Source of the DNA: Hyphobacterium marinum
GTDB taxonomy: Bacteria > Pseudomonadota > Alphaproteobacteria > Caulobacterales > Maricaulaceae
Assembly (NCBI RefSeq): GCF_036330325.1
Contig: NZ_JAZDRO010000001.1
Location: 868,001 to 932,000 of the forward strand
Reading direction: 5' to 3'
DNA length: 64,000 nt
Shown: positions 42,500 to 50,894 of the stretch, piece after piece
Numbering within the stretch: the first letter of the stretch is position 1
Layout: each line of letters starts with the position of its first letter
Position numbers and translations under genes: made by a program
Notes under the pieces: model-generated
What the model was told of the DNA's origin: nothing
The model's database searches: none
The model's input: only the letters and a program-made list of their open reading frames with translations

Positions 42500-43825
42500 T
42501 TACGACAACCGTTTCTCCAGCGCCGGATACTGCACGGCCAGCGCGCTGGCCCGCGCGAGATAATAGATCAGGAACGCCATCCAGACGCCGTGATTGGCGT
42601 AAAGCGGGGCGAGCACGAAATCCGCGGCGAGATAGACCAGCACGGCTGCGATGGCAGCGTTGCGCAACATCGCGCCGCGCGTCGCGCCAATGAAGATACC
42701 GTCGAAGATCCACGCCATTGCGCCCAGGAAGGGCACTGCTGCGCAGTAGGGCAGGAAGGTGATCGCCGCCGTCCGGGCGGTCTCATCGGCGATGACGAGC
42801 GTCAGCGCCTCGTCGCCCCAGGCCCAGGTCAGAACCGCAAAGACCGCCCCCATGGCCAGCGCCTGTTCGGACGCAAAGCGCAGCGCGCGCCGCAGGGCGG
42901 CGACGGACTTGCGCCCGAAGGCGCGACCGGCTTCGGTTTCCGCAACGAAGGCGAAGGCATCAAGCACGAAGGCCCAGACGGTGATGACCTGCAACAGGAC
43001 GTGGTTGCCGGCGAGCGCGGCCGTGCCCTGTCGCGCCCCGGCATTGGCGAACCAGGTGAAGCCGATGATCATCGTCCAGGTGCGCAGCATCAGGTTCAGG
43101 TTGACGTCGACGAGCTGTTTCAGCGCCTCGCGGTCGAGCAGCGCGGCGCGGGTGAAGACCGCGTCCCGCCAGCCGCCGCGTGCCGCGACAATGCGCAGGA
43201 TGAAGACGAGACCAACGGCGAGGCCGGTCCATTCCGCGATTGCGGTCGCAGCACCCACGCCGCCCGGCCCATAGCCGAGGCCCAGCACGAACCAGATATC
43301 AAGGACGATATTCACGGCGCTGATGACGGCGTGGATGATCAGGGTCTCGGTCGAGCGTCCGAGACCGATGAGGAAACCGGTCAGGGCGAAAACGCCAAAT
43401 GCGCCGGGGGCACCCCACGAGCGGGCGAAGAAATAGGCCGCGCCTTTCGCTTCCACGCCCGGCTCTCCCTGCAGGATGGCAAAGCCGAGCGATGCGACCG
43501 GGCCGCGCAGGAGCAGGACAGCAAGGCCGATCAGTCCGGCGAGCACGAGCGCACGGACGAGCGAGCGCTGAACTTCGGTTTCATTGCCCGCACCGTCGGC
43601 TTGCGCGGTCAGGCCGGTCGTGCCCATGCGCAGGAAGTAGAAGCTCCAATAGAGGATGTTGAACAGTGCTGCGCCGAGCGCCACCCCGCCGAGATCGCCG
43701 GCATCGCCCGAGAGCCCGAGGACGAAGGTGTCGACTACGCCGGCCAGCGGCACCGCCGCATTGGCGAAGACCAGCGGCCAGGCGCGCAACAGCACGTCCT
43801 TGCGGGTGAGGGCGACGGGATCCAT
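42500..43825 (-). CDS. MATE family efflux transporter (DinF-like)
   Basis: Multidrug exporter of the MATE family, 441 residues with about twelve membrane helices. The first half begins VLLRAWPLVFANAAVPLAGV with the conserved Asp-containing VVDTFVLGLSG, and YFLRMGTTGLTAQADGAG is typical of the DinF/EukM branch. The second half includes WFANAGARQGTAALAGN and AFAFVAETEAGRAFGRKS. The start at 43825 is chosen because the longer frame to 43942 adds 39 residues of non-family sequence. It converges with pyrD across a hairpin region and diverges from the alcohol dehydrogenase gene. Confidence 0.92.
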   Translation of the reverse strand: MDPVALTRKDVLLRAWPLVFANAAVPLAGVVDTFVLGLSGDAGDLGGVALGAALFNILYWSFYFLRMGTTGLTAQADGAGNETEVQRSLVRALVLAGLIGLAVLLLRGPVASLGFAILQGEPGVEAKGAAYFFARSWGAPGAFGVFALTGFLIGLGRSTETLIIHAVISAVNIVLDIWFVLGLGYGPGGVGAATAIAEWTGLAVGLVFILRIVAARGGWRDAVFTRAALLDREALKQLVDVNLNLMLRTWTMIIGFTWFANAGARQGTAALAGNHVLLQVITVWAFVLDAFAFVAETEAGRAFGRKSVAALRRALRFASEQALAMGAVFAVLTWAWGDEALTLVIADETARTAAITFLPYCAAVPFLGAMAWIFDGIFIGATRGAMLRNAAIAAVLVYLAADFVLAPLYANHGVWMAFLIYYLARASALAVQYPALEKRLS

Positions 43826-43920
43826 GGCACGAGCGCGTATCCCGCGCCCGGAGGCGACGCAAGGCGAATCCGTCCTATATGATGGGCCGAAGCAAGATCG
43901 CGAGAAAAAAAGGCCCGCCC

Positions 43921-44937
43921 ATGATCCGCAGCTATGCCGCATTCGAACCCAAGGGAACGCTCAAACCCCACGAATTCGATCCCGGTCCGCTGCCTGCCGC
44001 CGAGGTGGAGATCGCAGTGGAAACCTGTGGCCTCTGCCACTCGGACCTCTCCCTCATCAATGACGATTGGGGGATGAGCGAATATCCGCTGGTTCCGGGT
44101 CACGAGATCATCGGCCGCGTTGTCGAAACCGGGGCGGGTGTCACGCACCTCTCCAAAGGTCAGCGCGTGGGTGTGGGCTGGTTCGCCCATTCCTGCCTGA
44201 CCTGTCAGCACTGCATGAGCGGCGATCACAATATGTGCGGGCAGGCGAGCGGTGTCGCGGCGTCCTGGAACGGGCGCACGGGCGGTTTCGCTGACCGGGT
44301 CCGGTCACAGGCGGCCTGGGCGGTGCCGTTGCCTGAAGGCGTGGACGCCGAGAAGGCCGGGCCGCTCTTCTGCGGCGGGATCACCGTCTTCAATCCGCTG
44401 GTCCAGTACGGCATTCGACCCACGGACCGCGTCGGGGTAATCGGGATTGGCGGGCTGGGCCATCTGGCGCTGAAATTCCTGAAAGCCTGGGGCTGCGAGG
44501 TGACGGCGTTTACGTCGTCTGACAGCAAGGCGGATGAGGCGCGCGGCTTTGGCGCGCACCGGGTGGTCAACAGCCGTGACAAGGCGGCGCTGAAGGCTGA
44601 AGCCGGGCGCTATGACCTGGTCCTCTCGACCGTCAACGTGCCGCTGGAATGGTCGAGCTATATGGCGGCCCTCGCCCCGCGCGGCCGGCTTCACATGGTC
44701 GGCGCGGTGCTCGACCCGATGGAGATTTCCGCCTTTTCGCTGATCGGCAAGCAGAAGGATGTGTCCGGCACGTCAGTCGGCGCACCGTCGACCATCGCGA
44801 CCATGCTCGACTTCTGTGCCCGCCACGGCATTACCGCCCAGACCGAGCACATGAAGATGTCGCTGGTGAACGAGGCCATCGCTCATCTCGAGGCCGGCAA
44901 GGCGCGCTACCGCATCGTGCTGGAGAACGACTTCTAG
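43921..44937 (+). CDS. Zinc-dependent alcohol dehydrogenase (NADP, YahK/cinnamyl-alcohol type)
   Basis: Medium-chain zinc dehydrogenase acting on aldehydes and alcohols, 338 residues. Catalytic zinc ligands are in CGLCHSDLS and VPGHEIIG. The structural zinc site is intact as CLTCQHCMSGDHNMC. The nucleotide site GIGGLGHLALKFLKAWG is followed by TSSDSKADEA, consistent with NADP preference. The ATG at 43921 lies after AAAGGCCCGCCC. A histone-deacetylase-family gene follows after 7 bases, so the two are probably cotranscribed, although no shared pathway is known. Confidence 0.92.
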   Translation: MIRSYAAFEPKGTLKPHEFDPGPLPAAEVEIAVETCGLCHSDLSLINDDWGMSEYPLVPGHEIIGRVVETGAGVTHLSKGQRVGVGWFAHSCLTCQHCMSGDHNMCGQASGVAASWNGRTGGFADRVRSQAAWAVPLPEGVDAEKAGPLFCGGITVFNPLVQYGIRPTDRVGVIGIGGLGHLALKFLKAWGCEVTAFTSSDSKADEARGFGAHRVVNSRDKAALKAEAGRYDLVLSTVNVPLEWSSYMAALAPRGRLHMVGAVLDPMEISAFSLIGKQKDVSGTSVGAPSTIATMLDFCARHGITAQTEHMKMSLVNEAIAHLEAGKARYRIVLENDF

Positions 44938-44944
44938 CCAAACG

Positions 44945-45856
44945 ATGAGCCGCCTGCCGATCGTCCATCACCCGGCCTATACCGCGACGGCTCTGCCGCC
45001 GCGCCACCGCTTTCCGATGAGCAAGTACGAAGGGCTGGCCGCGCTTCTGGTCCAGGAAGGACTGGTTGCCGGGATGGAGGGCTATCACGAACCCATCGCC
45101 GCTCCGGCAAGCTGGCTGGAGATGGGTCATGACGCCCGCTATGTCGCGGCTGTTCTTGATGGCACGCTCACCGACGCCGAGCAGCGCAAGATCGGTTTCA
45201 AGGTGACTGAGTCCATTGCCCTGCGCTCGCGCATGTCGGTCTCTGGCACGCTGCTGGCCGCGCGGCTTGCGCTGGAACATGGTCTCGCGGCCAACACGGC
45301 GGGCGGCAGCCACCATGCCCGGCCGGGCGAGGGGGCGGGCTTCTGCGTCTTCAACGATGTGGGTATCACCGCTTCGATCCTGCTGGCCGAAGGGGTGGTC
45401 TCGTCCATTCTTGTCCTTGATCTCGATGTCCACCAAGGCGACGGCACGGCGCGGATTTTCGAGAACGAACCGCGCGTCTTTACCTGCTCGATCCATTGCG
45501 AGCAGAACTGGCCGCGCCGCAAGGCGGTGAGTGATCTCGACATTGGTCTGGAGAAAGGCACGGGCGACGAGGCCTATCTTGCGGTGCTCGCCGACACGTT
45601 TCCCGCGCTTCTGAACACGGTGAAGCCGGACCTCGTGTTCTACAATGCCGGGGTCGATCCCCATGCGAATGACCGGCTCGGCCTGCTTTCACTGAGCGAT
45701 GAAGGACTGGCGCGGCGCGAAGCCTATGTCGCCCAGACCGCGCTCGCGGCTGGTGTGCCGCTCTGCGGCGTGATCGGCGGAGGCTATGGCGAGGACCCGA
45801 TGGAGGTCGCCGCCCGCCACGCCGTGATGTTCCGGGAATTTGCCGCGCTTATGTGA
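44945..45856 (+). CDS. Histone deacetylase family protein (AcuC/class II-like deacetylase)
   Basis: Zinc-dependent deacetylase of the arginase/deacetylase fold, 303 residues. The charge-relay histidines are in GGSHHARPGEGAGFCVFND. Zinc ligands are in LDLDVHQGDGTARIF and NAGVDPHANDRLG. The catalytic Tyr lies in GGGYGEDP. Bacterial relatives deacetylate acetyl-lysine proteins (AcuC), polyamines or other small amides, and the substrate here is unknown. It follows the alcohol dehydrogenase by 7 bases and its last 8 bases overlap the convergent DCC-family gene. Confidence 0.93.
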   Translation: MSRLPIVHHPAYTATALPPRHRFPMSKYEGLAALLVQEGLVAGMEGYHEPIAAPASWLEMGHDARYVAAVLDGTLTDAEQRKIGFKVTESIALRSRMSVSGTLLAARLALEHGLAANTAGGSHHARPGEGAGFCVFNDVGITASILLAEGVVSSILVLDLDVHQGDGTARIFENEPRVFTCSIHCEQNWPRRKAVSDLDIGLEKGTGDEAYLAVLADTFPALLNTVKPDLVFYNAGVDPHANDRLGLLSLSDEGLARREAYVAQTALAAGVPLCGVIGGGYGEDPMEVAARHAVMFREFAALM

Positions 45857-46211
45857 GACTGCACGCTCCGTTCGCGCATTTGCGGCGCGGCCGGTAGGGG
45901 GCGAGGAAACGGTAGATCGCGTCAAGCGGCTTTCGGATCGGCCAGGGCCGTGTGATCGCGGCGAGCCAGCCCATGCCGGGGCAGCGTTCCCAGATAGCGA
46001 TGAAGGCGTCCCAACCGGTCAAGAGCGTCCCGTCCTGGAGGCGCAAATGCAGCGCATCCAGCGCGGCCTGCCGGTCAACGTCGCCGGGAATGTCGCCATT
46101 CACGTCTTCAAGGATGACCCGCCCCTGTCCGCGGCGCTCATAGAGTTTCATCTCGTGAACGCACAAGGGACACGCACCGTCATAATAGGCAATGACCGGA
46201 TCGGTTTTCAT
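45849..46211 (-). CDS. DUF393 / DCC family thiol-disulfide-like protein
   Basis: Small protein of the DCC (DUF393) family, 120 residues, related to thioredoxin-fold thiol oxidoreductases. It has the signature YYDGACPLCVHEMKLYERRG with the CxxC pair near residues 12-15. Unusually it ends with a second cysteine pair, CANGACSLT. The start is uncertain: 46211 gives a normal length but lacks a good ribosome site, and an ATG at 46247 or GTG at 46262 would add 12 or 17 residues. It converges with the deacetylase gene and diverges from the MBL-rhodanese gene. Confidence 0.82.
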   Translation of the reverse strand: MKTDPVIAYYDGACPLCVHEMKLYERRGQGRVILEDVNGDIPGDVDRQAALDALHLRLQDGTLLTGWDAFIAIWERCPGMGWLAAITRPWPIRKPLDAIYRFLAPYRPRRKCANGACSLT

Positions 46212-46351
46212 GGGAAGGAGAATAGGGCGGCCGGCGGTATCGGCCATGCGGCAATCTTGCACAGCAATACATTACGGATGGGGCGTCTGCCCATCGCAAT
46301 CCGGAACCCGATCCCGGGTCAGCCTGTTTCCGTTCGTGAAAGGGGCCTGTG

Positions 46352-47704
46352 ATGTATCTCGAAAAAATCAAAACCGATGGCCTGTCCCACTTGTCCTACA
46401 TTCTCGGTTCAGACGGGCAGGCGGCCGTGATCGATCCCCGGCGGGACTGTGACATCTATCTGGAGCGTGCCCGTGCCCGGGGACTGGAAATCACCCACAT
46501 TTTTGAAACCCACCGGAACGAAGACCTGATCTCCGGGGCTCCCGCGCTGGCCGCCCAGTGTGACGCGAAAATCCTGCACGGCTACGACCCCAAAGCCCCG
46601 GTCGCCTATGCCGACACTGCCCGCGAAGGGGACCGGTTTTCAATCGGGCAATTGCGCCTCGAGATCCTCGAGACGCCCGGTCACACCGATGACCATATCG
46701 CCATCGTCATTCACGATACCGCCCACGATGATGGCGCGGTGGGGGTATTTACGGGCGATGCCCTGTTCGTCGGTGATGTGGGCCGCACCGACTTCTATCC
46801 TGACCGAGCGGAGGAGGTAGCCGGCCTGTTATTCGATAGCCTGCGGAAAATTCTCGCATTGGGGGACCAGGCCATCATCTACCCGGCCCACGGGGCCGGA
46901 TCGGTCTGTGGTTCGGCCATGGCGGAACGGGAGTTTTCCACCGTCGGTCACGAGCGGCAGAACAATCCGAAACTGCAGATCGCCGAACGGGACGCATTCG
47001 TTCGGGAGAAGCTTGGCGAAGTGCATTACCAGCCGCCCTATTTCCGGCTGATGGAGCGGGCAAATGTCGAGGGTTGGCCGGCCGCTCCGCGTGTCCTGGC
47101 TCCGCGGCCGCTGACTCTCGACAGGCTGGACGCTGTCGATTGCGATGTGCGTGTGGACGTCCGAGATCCCGAGAGTTTCGCGGCCGGTCATCTTCCCGGA
47201 TGCGTGTGCCTGCCCAAGGACATGATTCCGGCTTTTGCCGGTTGGTTCATCAAGGAAGGCCAGCGTGTTGCCCTGATCGCCAATACCGAGACGGACTTGC
47301 GGGTGGCGATGGCCCATCTGGTCCGGATGGGGCTGGACGACGTGGTTGGCGGCTATAGTAGCGTCATTAACGCCATCGCGGCGGGTCATGACTTCCGGTC
47401 ATTGCCAACCATTGGCACCGAACAGGTCCGCGAGCGGCTTGAGGACAACCGGGACACGTGGACACTTCTCGACGTCCGTGCAGCGGACGAGGTGAAGGAG
47501 AACCGGATCGAGGGGGCGGCCCACATCTATGCTGGCGAGCTCAACGAGGCGTGGACCGATCTCGATCCCGGCCGGGCCTATACCGTGATGTGTGCGAGCG
47601 GAAAACGAGCTACGATTGCAGCCAGTTGGCTGGCCTCGAAAGGCTTTGGCTCTGTCGATATCTATCTCGGTTCGATGGGAGCCTGGACGGCCGCTCAAGA
47701 CTAG
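46352..47704 (+). CDS. MBL-fold/rhodanese fusion protein with altered metal site
   Basis: A persulfide-dioxygenase-like fusion, 450 residues: metallo-beta-lactamase domain (about 1-245) and two rhodanese domains (about 260-350 and 355-448). In the MBL domain the first metal motif HxHxDH reads HRNEDL (His54, Asn56, Asp58, Leu59), so two histidine ligands are replaced. The remaining ligands His111 (ETPGHTDDH), Asp136 (FTGDALF) and His180 (YPAHGAG) are kept. The second rhodanese has the catalytic Cys414 (MCASGKRA), while the first has Asn at that place (IANTETD). It probably handles sulfane sulfur. AAGGGG lies upstream of the start. Confidence 0.9.
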   Translation: MYLEKIKTDGLSHLSYILGSDGQAAVIDPRRDCDIYLERARARGLEITHIFETHRNEDLISGAPALAAQCDAKILHGYDPKAPVAYADTAREGDRFSIGQLRLEILETPGHTDDHIAIVIHDTAHDDGAVGVFTGDALFVGDVGRTDFYPDRAEEVAGLLFDSLRKILALGDQAIIYPAHGAGSVCGSAMAEREFSTVGHERQNNPKLQIAERDAFVREKLGEVHYQPPYFRLMERANVEGWPAAPRVLAPRPLTLDRLDAVDCDVRVDVRDPESFAAGHLPGCVCLPKDMIPAFAGWFIKEGQRVALIANTETDLRVAMAHLVRMGLDDVVGGYSSVINAIAAGHDFRSLPTIGTEQVRERLEDNRDTWTLLDVRAADEVKENRIEGAAHIYAGELNEAWTDLDPGRAYTVMCASGKRATIAASWLASKGFGSVDIYLGSMGAWTAAQD

Positions 47705-47719
47705 CGAATGCCGAAACGT

Positions 47720-48127
47720 TCAACCCGCCGGCTTGATCAGGAAGTGGCCGTGCAGGCTGGCGACCGGCGCGTCACGGCGGCCCTGCCAGGCCTCGGCGCG
47801 GATATTCGCGACGCGGGCACCGGCCCGGCCGATGAAGGCGCGGGCGTAGACGTCCTCGGGCCGTGCGGGACGGAGATAGTCCACGGCCACGTCGATGGGT
47901 TTGGGCAGGCGAGCGAGCGGCTGGGAGGCCAGCAGGGTCGCCGAGGCGATGACTTCGAGAAAGGCCCCGACTGCACCGCCATGCAGTGCGGGAACAAGCG
48001 GATTGCCGACGAGATGTTCCGCGTACGGCAGGACGCCGGTCAGCTCGTCACCCTTGCGTTCGAAGCGGATGCCGAACTTGGCAACATAAGGTGCAGCCAG
48101 GAGTGTCTCGATCAGGGCTTCGCTCAT
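47720..48127 (-). CDS. PaaI family hotdog thioesterase, downstream copy
   Basis: Small hotdog-fold acyl-CoA thioesterase, 135 residues. The active-site region NPLVPALHGGAVGAFLEVIAS has the HGG motif, and VAVDYLRPA and EDVYARAFIGRAGARVA are typical of the PaaI group. The substrate is unknown, with phenylacetyl-CoA-like or general acyl-CoA clearance as family roles. It overlaps the upstream paralogue by 4 bases (ATGA), so the two products are made together. Confidence 0.9.
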   Translation of the reverse strand: MSEALIETLLAAPYVAKFGIRFERKGDELTGVLPYAEHLVGNPLVPALHGGAVGAFLEVIASATLLASQPLARLPKPIDVAVDYLRPARPEDVYARAFIGRAGARVANIRAEAWQGRRDAPVASLHGHFLIKPAG

Positions 48128-48612
48128 GACATCTGCCCCGTTTCGATGGCCTTGCGGGCCTTGGCGGCCGCTTCGCTGGACGGACGTGTCACCATGAAGG
48201 CGGCCTGGGCACTGGCGACGGGATCAGACTCGTCCCCGTCATGGGCAATGGCCCGGACAAAGGCGATCAGCCCGTGGGCGCGGACGCATTCGGCCTCGGC
48301 GACGACGTCCTTGCCCGGTTCGGCGGGACGCATGTAGTCGATCCGCAGATCCAGCGTGGCGGGCGTGTCATTGGCACCCAGTCCGGAAAAGGCGGCAATA
48401 CCGCAAGCATGGTCGAGCAGAGCTGTCACCACGCCGCCGTGCAGGACGCCGGTCTCGGGGTCGCCGACGAGGTCTGTGCGGTAAGGTGCACGCATCTGGG
48501 CATTGCCCGGCCCAAGGCCTTCGAGCGTGAAGCCAAGCGCCATGGCGTGCGGCGAACCGTCCACGAGCAGCGGTGCGAGGCGGTTCAACAATTCCTGGAG
48601 GCTTTCGGCCAT
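48124..48612 (-). CDS. PaaI family hotdog thioesterase, upstream copy
   Basis: Hotdog thioesterase of 162 residues, longer than its partner by an N-terminal helix (residues 1-20, MAESLQELLNRLAPLLVDGS). The active-site stretch is DPETGVLHGGVVTALLDHACG, and DLRIDYMRPAEPGKDVVAEAE matches the PaaI group. The two adjacent genes are diverged paralogues and may form a heteromer or act on different acyl chain lengths. The operon appears to contain only these two genes. Confidence 0.9.
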   Translation of the reverse strand: MAESLQELLNRLAPLLVDGSPHAMALGFTLEGLGPGNAQMRAPYRTDLVGDPETGVLHGGVVTALLDHACGIAAFSGLGANDTPATLDLRIDYMRPAEPGKDVVAEAECVRAHGLIAFVRAIAHDGDESDPVASAQAAFMVTRPSSEAAAKARKAIETGQMS

Positions 48613-48698
48613 GGGCGGGATGTCCTGTCGGCGGGCGATATACCCTACCTAGCCCCGCTGCGTGCGGTGTGCCAGTGCGCGCGGACAGCCGGTTTCCG

Positions 48699-49514
48699 TC
48701 AGAGGTTTTTCAGGCGGCGCTGCACCACGGTTTCAAGACCGCGGACGACCGCTTCACCGGTCGCGTCACCGCGATATTTGGCCCGGATCAGCTGGATGAT
48801 GGCCGCGCGGTGCATCTCGATCACCTCGTCATCGGACGGGGTAAACACCTCCAGCGCCCCAAGATAGCGGTTGAGCGAGACGACGACCCGGCGCGTCAGC
48901 GGGCAGCCTTCCGGGGCAACTTCCTCGGCCAGAGCAACGACCGCGTTGCGGGCGGCCGAGAGAGGATCGACGCGACCGGCCCGAACATCTGCCCCGCGCT
49001 TGAAGGGCAGGTTGGCGTCCCGCTTCCGCCGGCGGCGGTCAGGACCGTTGAACCGTGTCGACTGGACAAAGGCGCGCGGCTCTTTCGAGCTGGAATCGGC
49101 GCGCTGGACAATTGTCGTGGCCGGGATCGGCTTCAGGAGATAGTCGGTCGCGCCCGCATCGCGTGCCAGCTGAATGTCGCGGCGGCGCTGGCGATTTGTC
49201 AGCACGATCAAGTGGGCGGCACGGACCTCGTGGTCTTCCTGCTCGCGGACCTGGCGAATAAATTCGAGCTCGCGCCGGTCTTCGTCGAACGGCGACCAGT
49301 CTGCGAAGATCAGTCCGGGGCGCTCCGAGACAGCAGCGGCGAGGGCCTCCTTCGGGTCCGCGGTGGAGATAACGGGCGCGGCGGTATGGTCGCGTAGCAC
49401 GCCAGTCAGGAGGCGGCGCATAAGCGAACCCTGTTCCAGCACGATGGCGGGACGATCACGCCAGCTATCGACGCTATCGCGCTCCAGAATGTGCAATGCC
49501 GCCGACGAACCCAT
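48699..49514 (-). CDS. Receiver-like protein with degenerate acidic pocket and unknown C-terminal domain
   Basis: A response-regulator-like protein of 271 residues. The receiver domain spans about 21-140. The phospho-acceptor Asp72 (IFADWSPF), Thr106 (LIVLTNRQ) and Lys128 (YLLKPIP) are in place, but the acidic pair that binds Mg2+ is Glu27-Gln28 instead of Asp-Asp. A basic linker follows (about 150-185, PDRRRRKRD). The C-terminal helical domain (about 195-271, SAARNAVVALAEEVAPEG, then DDEVIEMHRAAIIQLIRAK) is one I do not recognise. No kinase gene is adjacent. The start at 49514 has GGAGG upstream. Confidence 0.75.
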   Translation of the reverse strand: MGSSAALHILERDSVDSWRDRPAIVLEQGSLMRRLLTGVLRDHTAAPVISTADPKEALAAAVSERPGLIFADWSPFDEDRRELEFIRQVREQEDHEVRAAHLIVLTNRQRRRDIQLARDAGATDYLLKPIPATTIVQRADSSSKEPRAFVQSTRFNGPDRRRRKRDANLPFKRGADVRAGRVDPLSAARNAVVALAEEVAPEGCPLTRRVVVSLNRYLGALEVFTPSDDEVIEMHRAAIIQLIRAKYRGDATGEAVVRGLETVVQRRLKNL

Positions 49515-49599
49515 ATCGCCCCTCCTTTGCGTGGGAACGGGTAATACGGTAAATGGCAAGCAATTTCATGCAGAAAGCGGATTTAGGCTAAACGTTTTC

Positions 49600-49935
49600 C
49601 TAACGCGACCGCTTGTTGAAGGCGCTGATGATCCGCCAGACGATCCAGATCGGAACCACCAGTATTGCGCCCAGGATCAGGTAATCGATTGACCAGCGGA
49701 CCAGATCCGCAGACAGGTCAATGAACTCGCCCCAGGCTTCATAGATCGTTCCGAAAAAATCGACCCACAGGCGGCGAGGGTCGACCCGGAAAGCGGCGAG
49801 CACCAAACCGGCGATTATGCTTAAGAGCACAAGCCGGATCAGGTCGCCGGGCGTAACCCTAACGAGACGCTCGATGAAGGAACGCGGGCGCTGGGTGGGC
49901 ATTTCGCTGGACGTATCGTTGCGCGGTTCTGTCAT
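49600..49935 (-). CDS. DUF6460-like small membrane protein
   Basis: A 111-residue membrane protein. After a polar N-terminus (about 1-20) come helices at about 32-50 (LIRLVLLSIIAGLVLAAFRV) and 84-103 (YLILGAILVVPIWIVWRI), joined by an amphipathic segment with DPRRLWVDFFGTIYEAWGE. The pattern, with VVPIW near the C-terminus, matches the DUF6460 family of alphaproteobacteria, whose function is unknown. It lies between the receiver-like gene and the MscS gene on the same strand. Confidence 0.75.
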   Translation of the reverse strand: MTEPRNDTSSEMPTQRPRSFIERLVRVTPGDLIRLVLLSIIAGLVLAAFRVDPRRLWVDFFGTIYEAWGEFIDLSADLVRWSIDYLILGAILVVPIWIVWRIISAFNKRSR

Positions 49936-49986
49936 GGGGCCGATCGTCTTTCCCTATCATGGCGCAAAAAGGGCCAATCCGCCGCT

Positions 49987-50817
49987 TTAGGCGTCCTTGT
50001 GGATTTCCACCTGGTGGGGGTAGGGGATTTCAATGTCGTTGCGGTCAAAGGCCTGTTTGACCTGCTTCCACATTTCCCACTTGATCACCCAGTGATCGGC
50101 CGTCGCGGCCCAGACACGGGCGCTGATGTCGATCGAGGATGCGCCGTGACCGACCACCACAACAACAGGTTCCGGGTCGGCATGCACGCGTTCATCGGCC
50201 GTTATCACGTCGCGGATGACGCTGATCGCCTTGTCGATGTCGTCGTCGTAGGAGATCGAGAACGTCCAGTCGATGCGCCGGGTCGGGTTGGCCGTGTAGT
50301 TCATGATCACCTGACCCCAGGACTGGGCGTTGGGGACGATCACCTTCACGCCATCGACCATGGCCAGCTCGGTGGTGAAGAGATTGATGTCCTTCACCGT
50401 TCCGGACGTTCCGGCGATGTCGACGAAGTCGCCGAACTTGTAGGGACGGAAGAAGACGATCATCACGCCGGCGGCGACATTCGACAGCGTTCCCTGCAAG
50501 GCGAGGCCAATGGCCAGGGCGGCAGCACCGATGGCGGCGACCAGGGACGTGGTCTCGACGCCAAACCGGTTCAGTACGGCGATGAAGACGATGACCAGGA
50601 TGCCATAGCGCACGAGGTCGGAGAAAAAGGCGGCAATCGTTTCGTCGATCCGGTCGCTCTTGAGCATCAAGCGTTTGACGTTGCGCTTGATCAGGCCAGC
50701 AACAAGATAGCCCACGATCAGGATCAGCAGGGCCAGCGCGACATTGACCGCGCCGCGGGTCCCGGTCTGGACCAGTTGCGTGATCAGCTCTTCGTTGAAG
50801 ATGGATTCCATGTTCAT
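49987..50817 (-). CDS. Small-conductance mechanosensitive channel, MscS family
   Basis: Channel that opens under membrane tension to relieve hypo-osmotic shock, 276 residues, near the length of E. coli MscS. Three membrane helices lie at about 22-42, 63-85 and 92-125. TM3 carries the pore-lining Gly/Ala pattern AAIGAAALAIGLALQGTLSN, followed by the beta domain FRPYKFGDFVDIAGTSGTVK and the C-terminal alpha/beta cage. It ends with a short peptide HQVEIHKDA. No adjacent regulator is seen. Confidence 0.94.
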   Translation of the reverse strand: MNMESIFNEELITQLVQTGTRGAVNVALALLILIVGYLVAGLIKRNVKRLMLKSDRIDETIAAFFSDLVRYGILVIVFIAVLNRFGVETTSLVAAIGAAALAIGLALQGTLSNVAAGVMIVFFRPYKFGDFVDIAGTSGTVKDINLFTTELAMVDGVKVIVPNAQSWGQVIMNYTANPTRRIDWTFSISYDDDIDKAISVIRDVITADERVHADPEPVVVVVGHGASSIDISARVWAATADHWVIKWEMWKQVKQAFDRNDIEIPYPHQVEIHKDA

Positions 50818-50894
50818 CGGCGGTCCCGAACGGCAGAAGTGATAGTCAGCTCTGGTCCGCTAGCTAGCATTCCCGGGCCCTGAGTCAAACCGGA

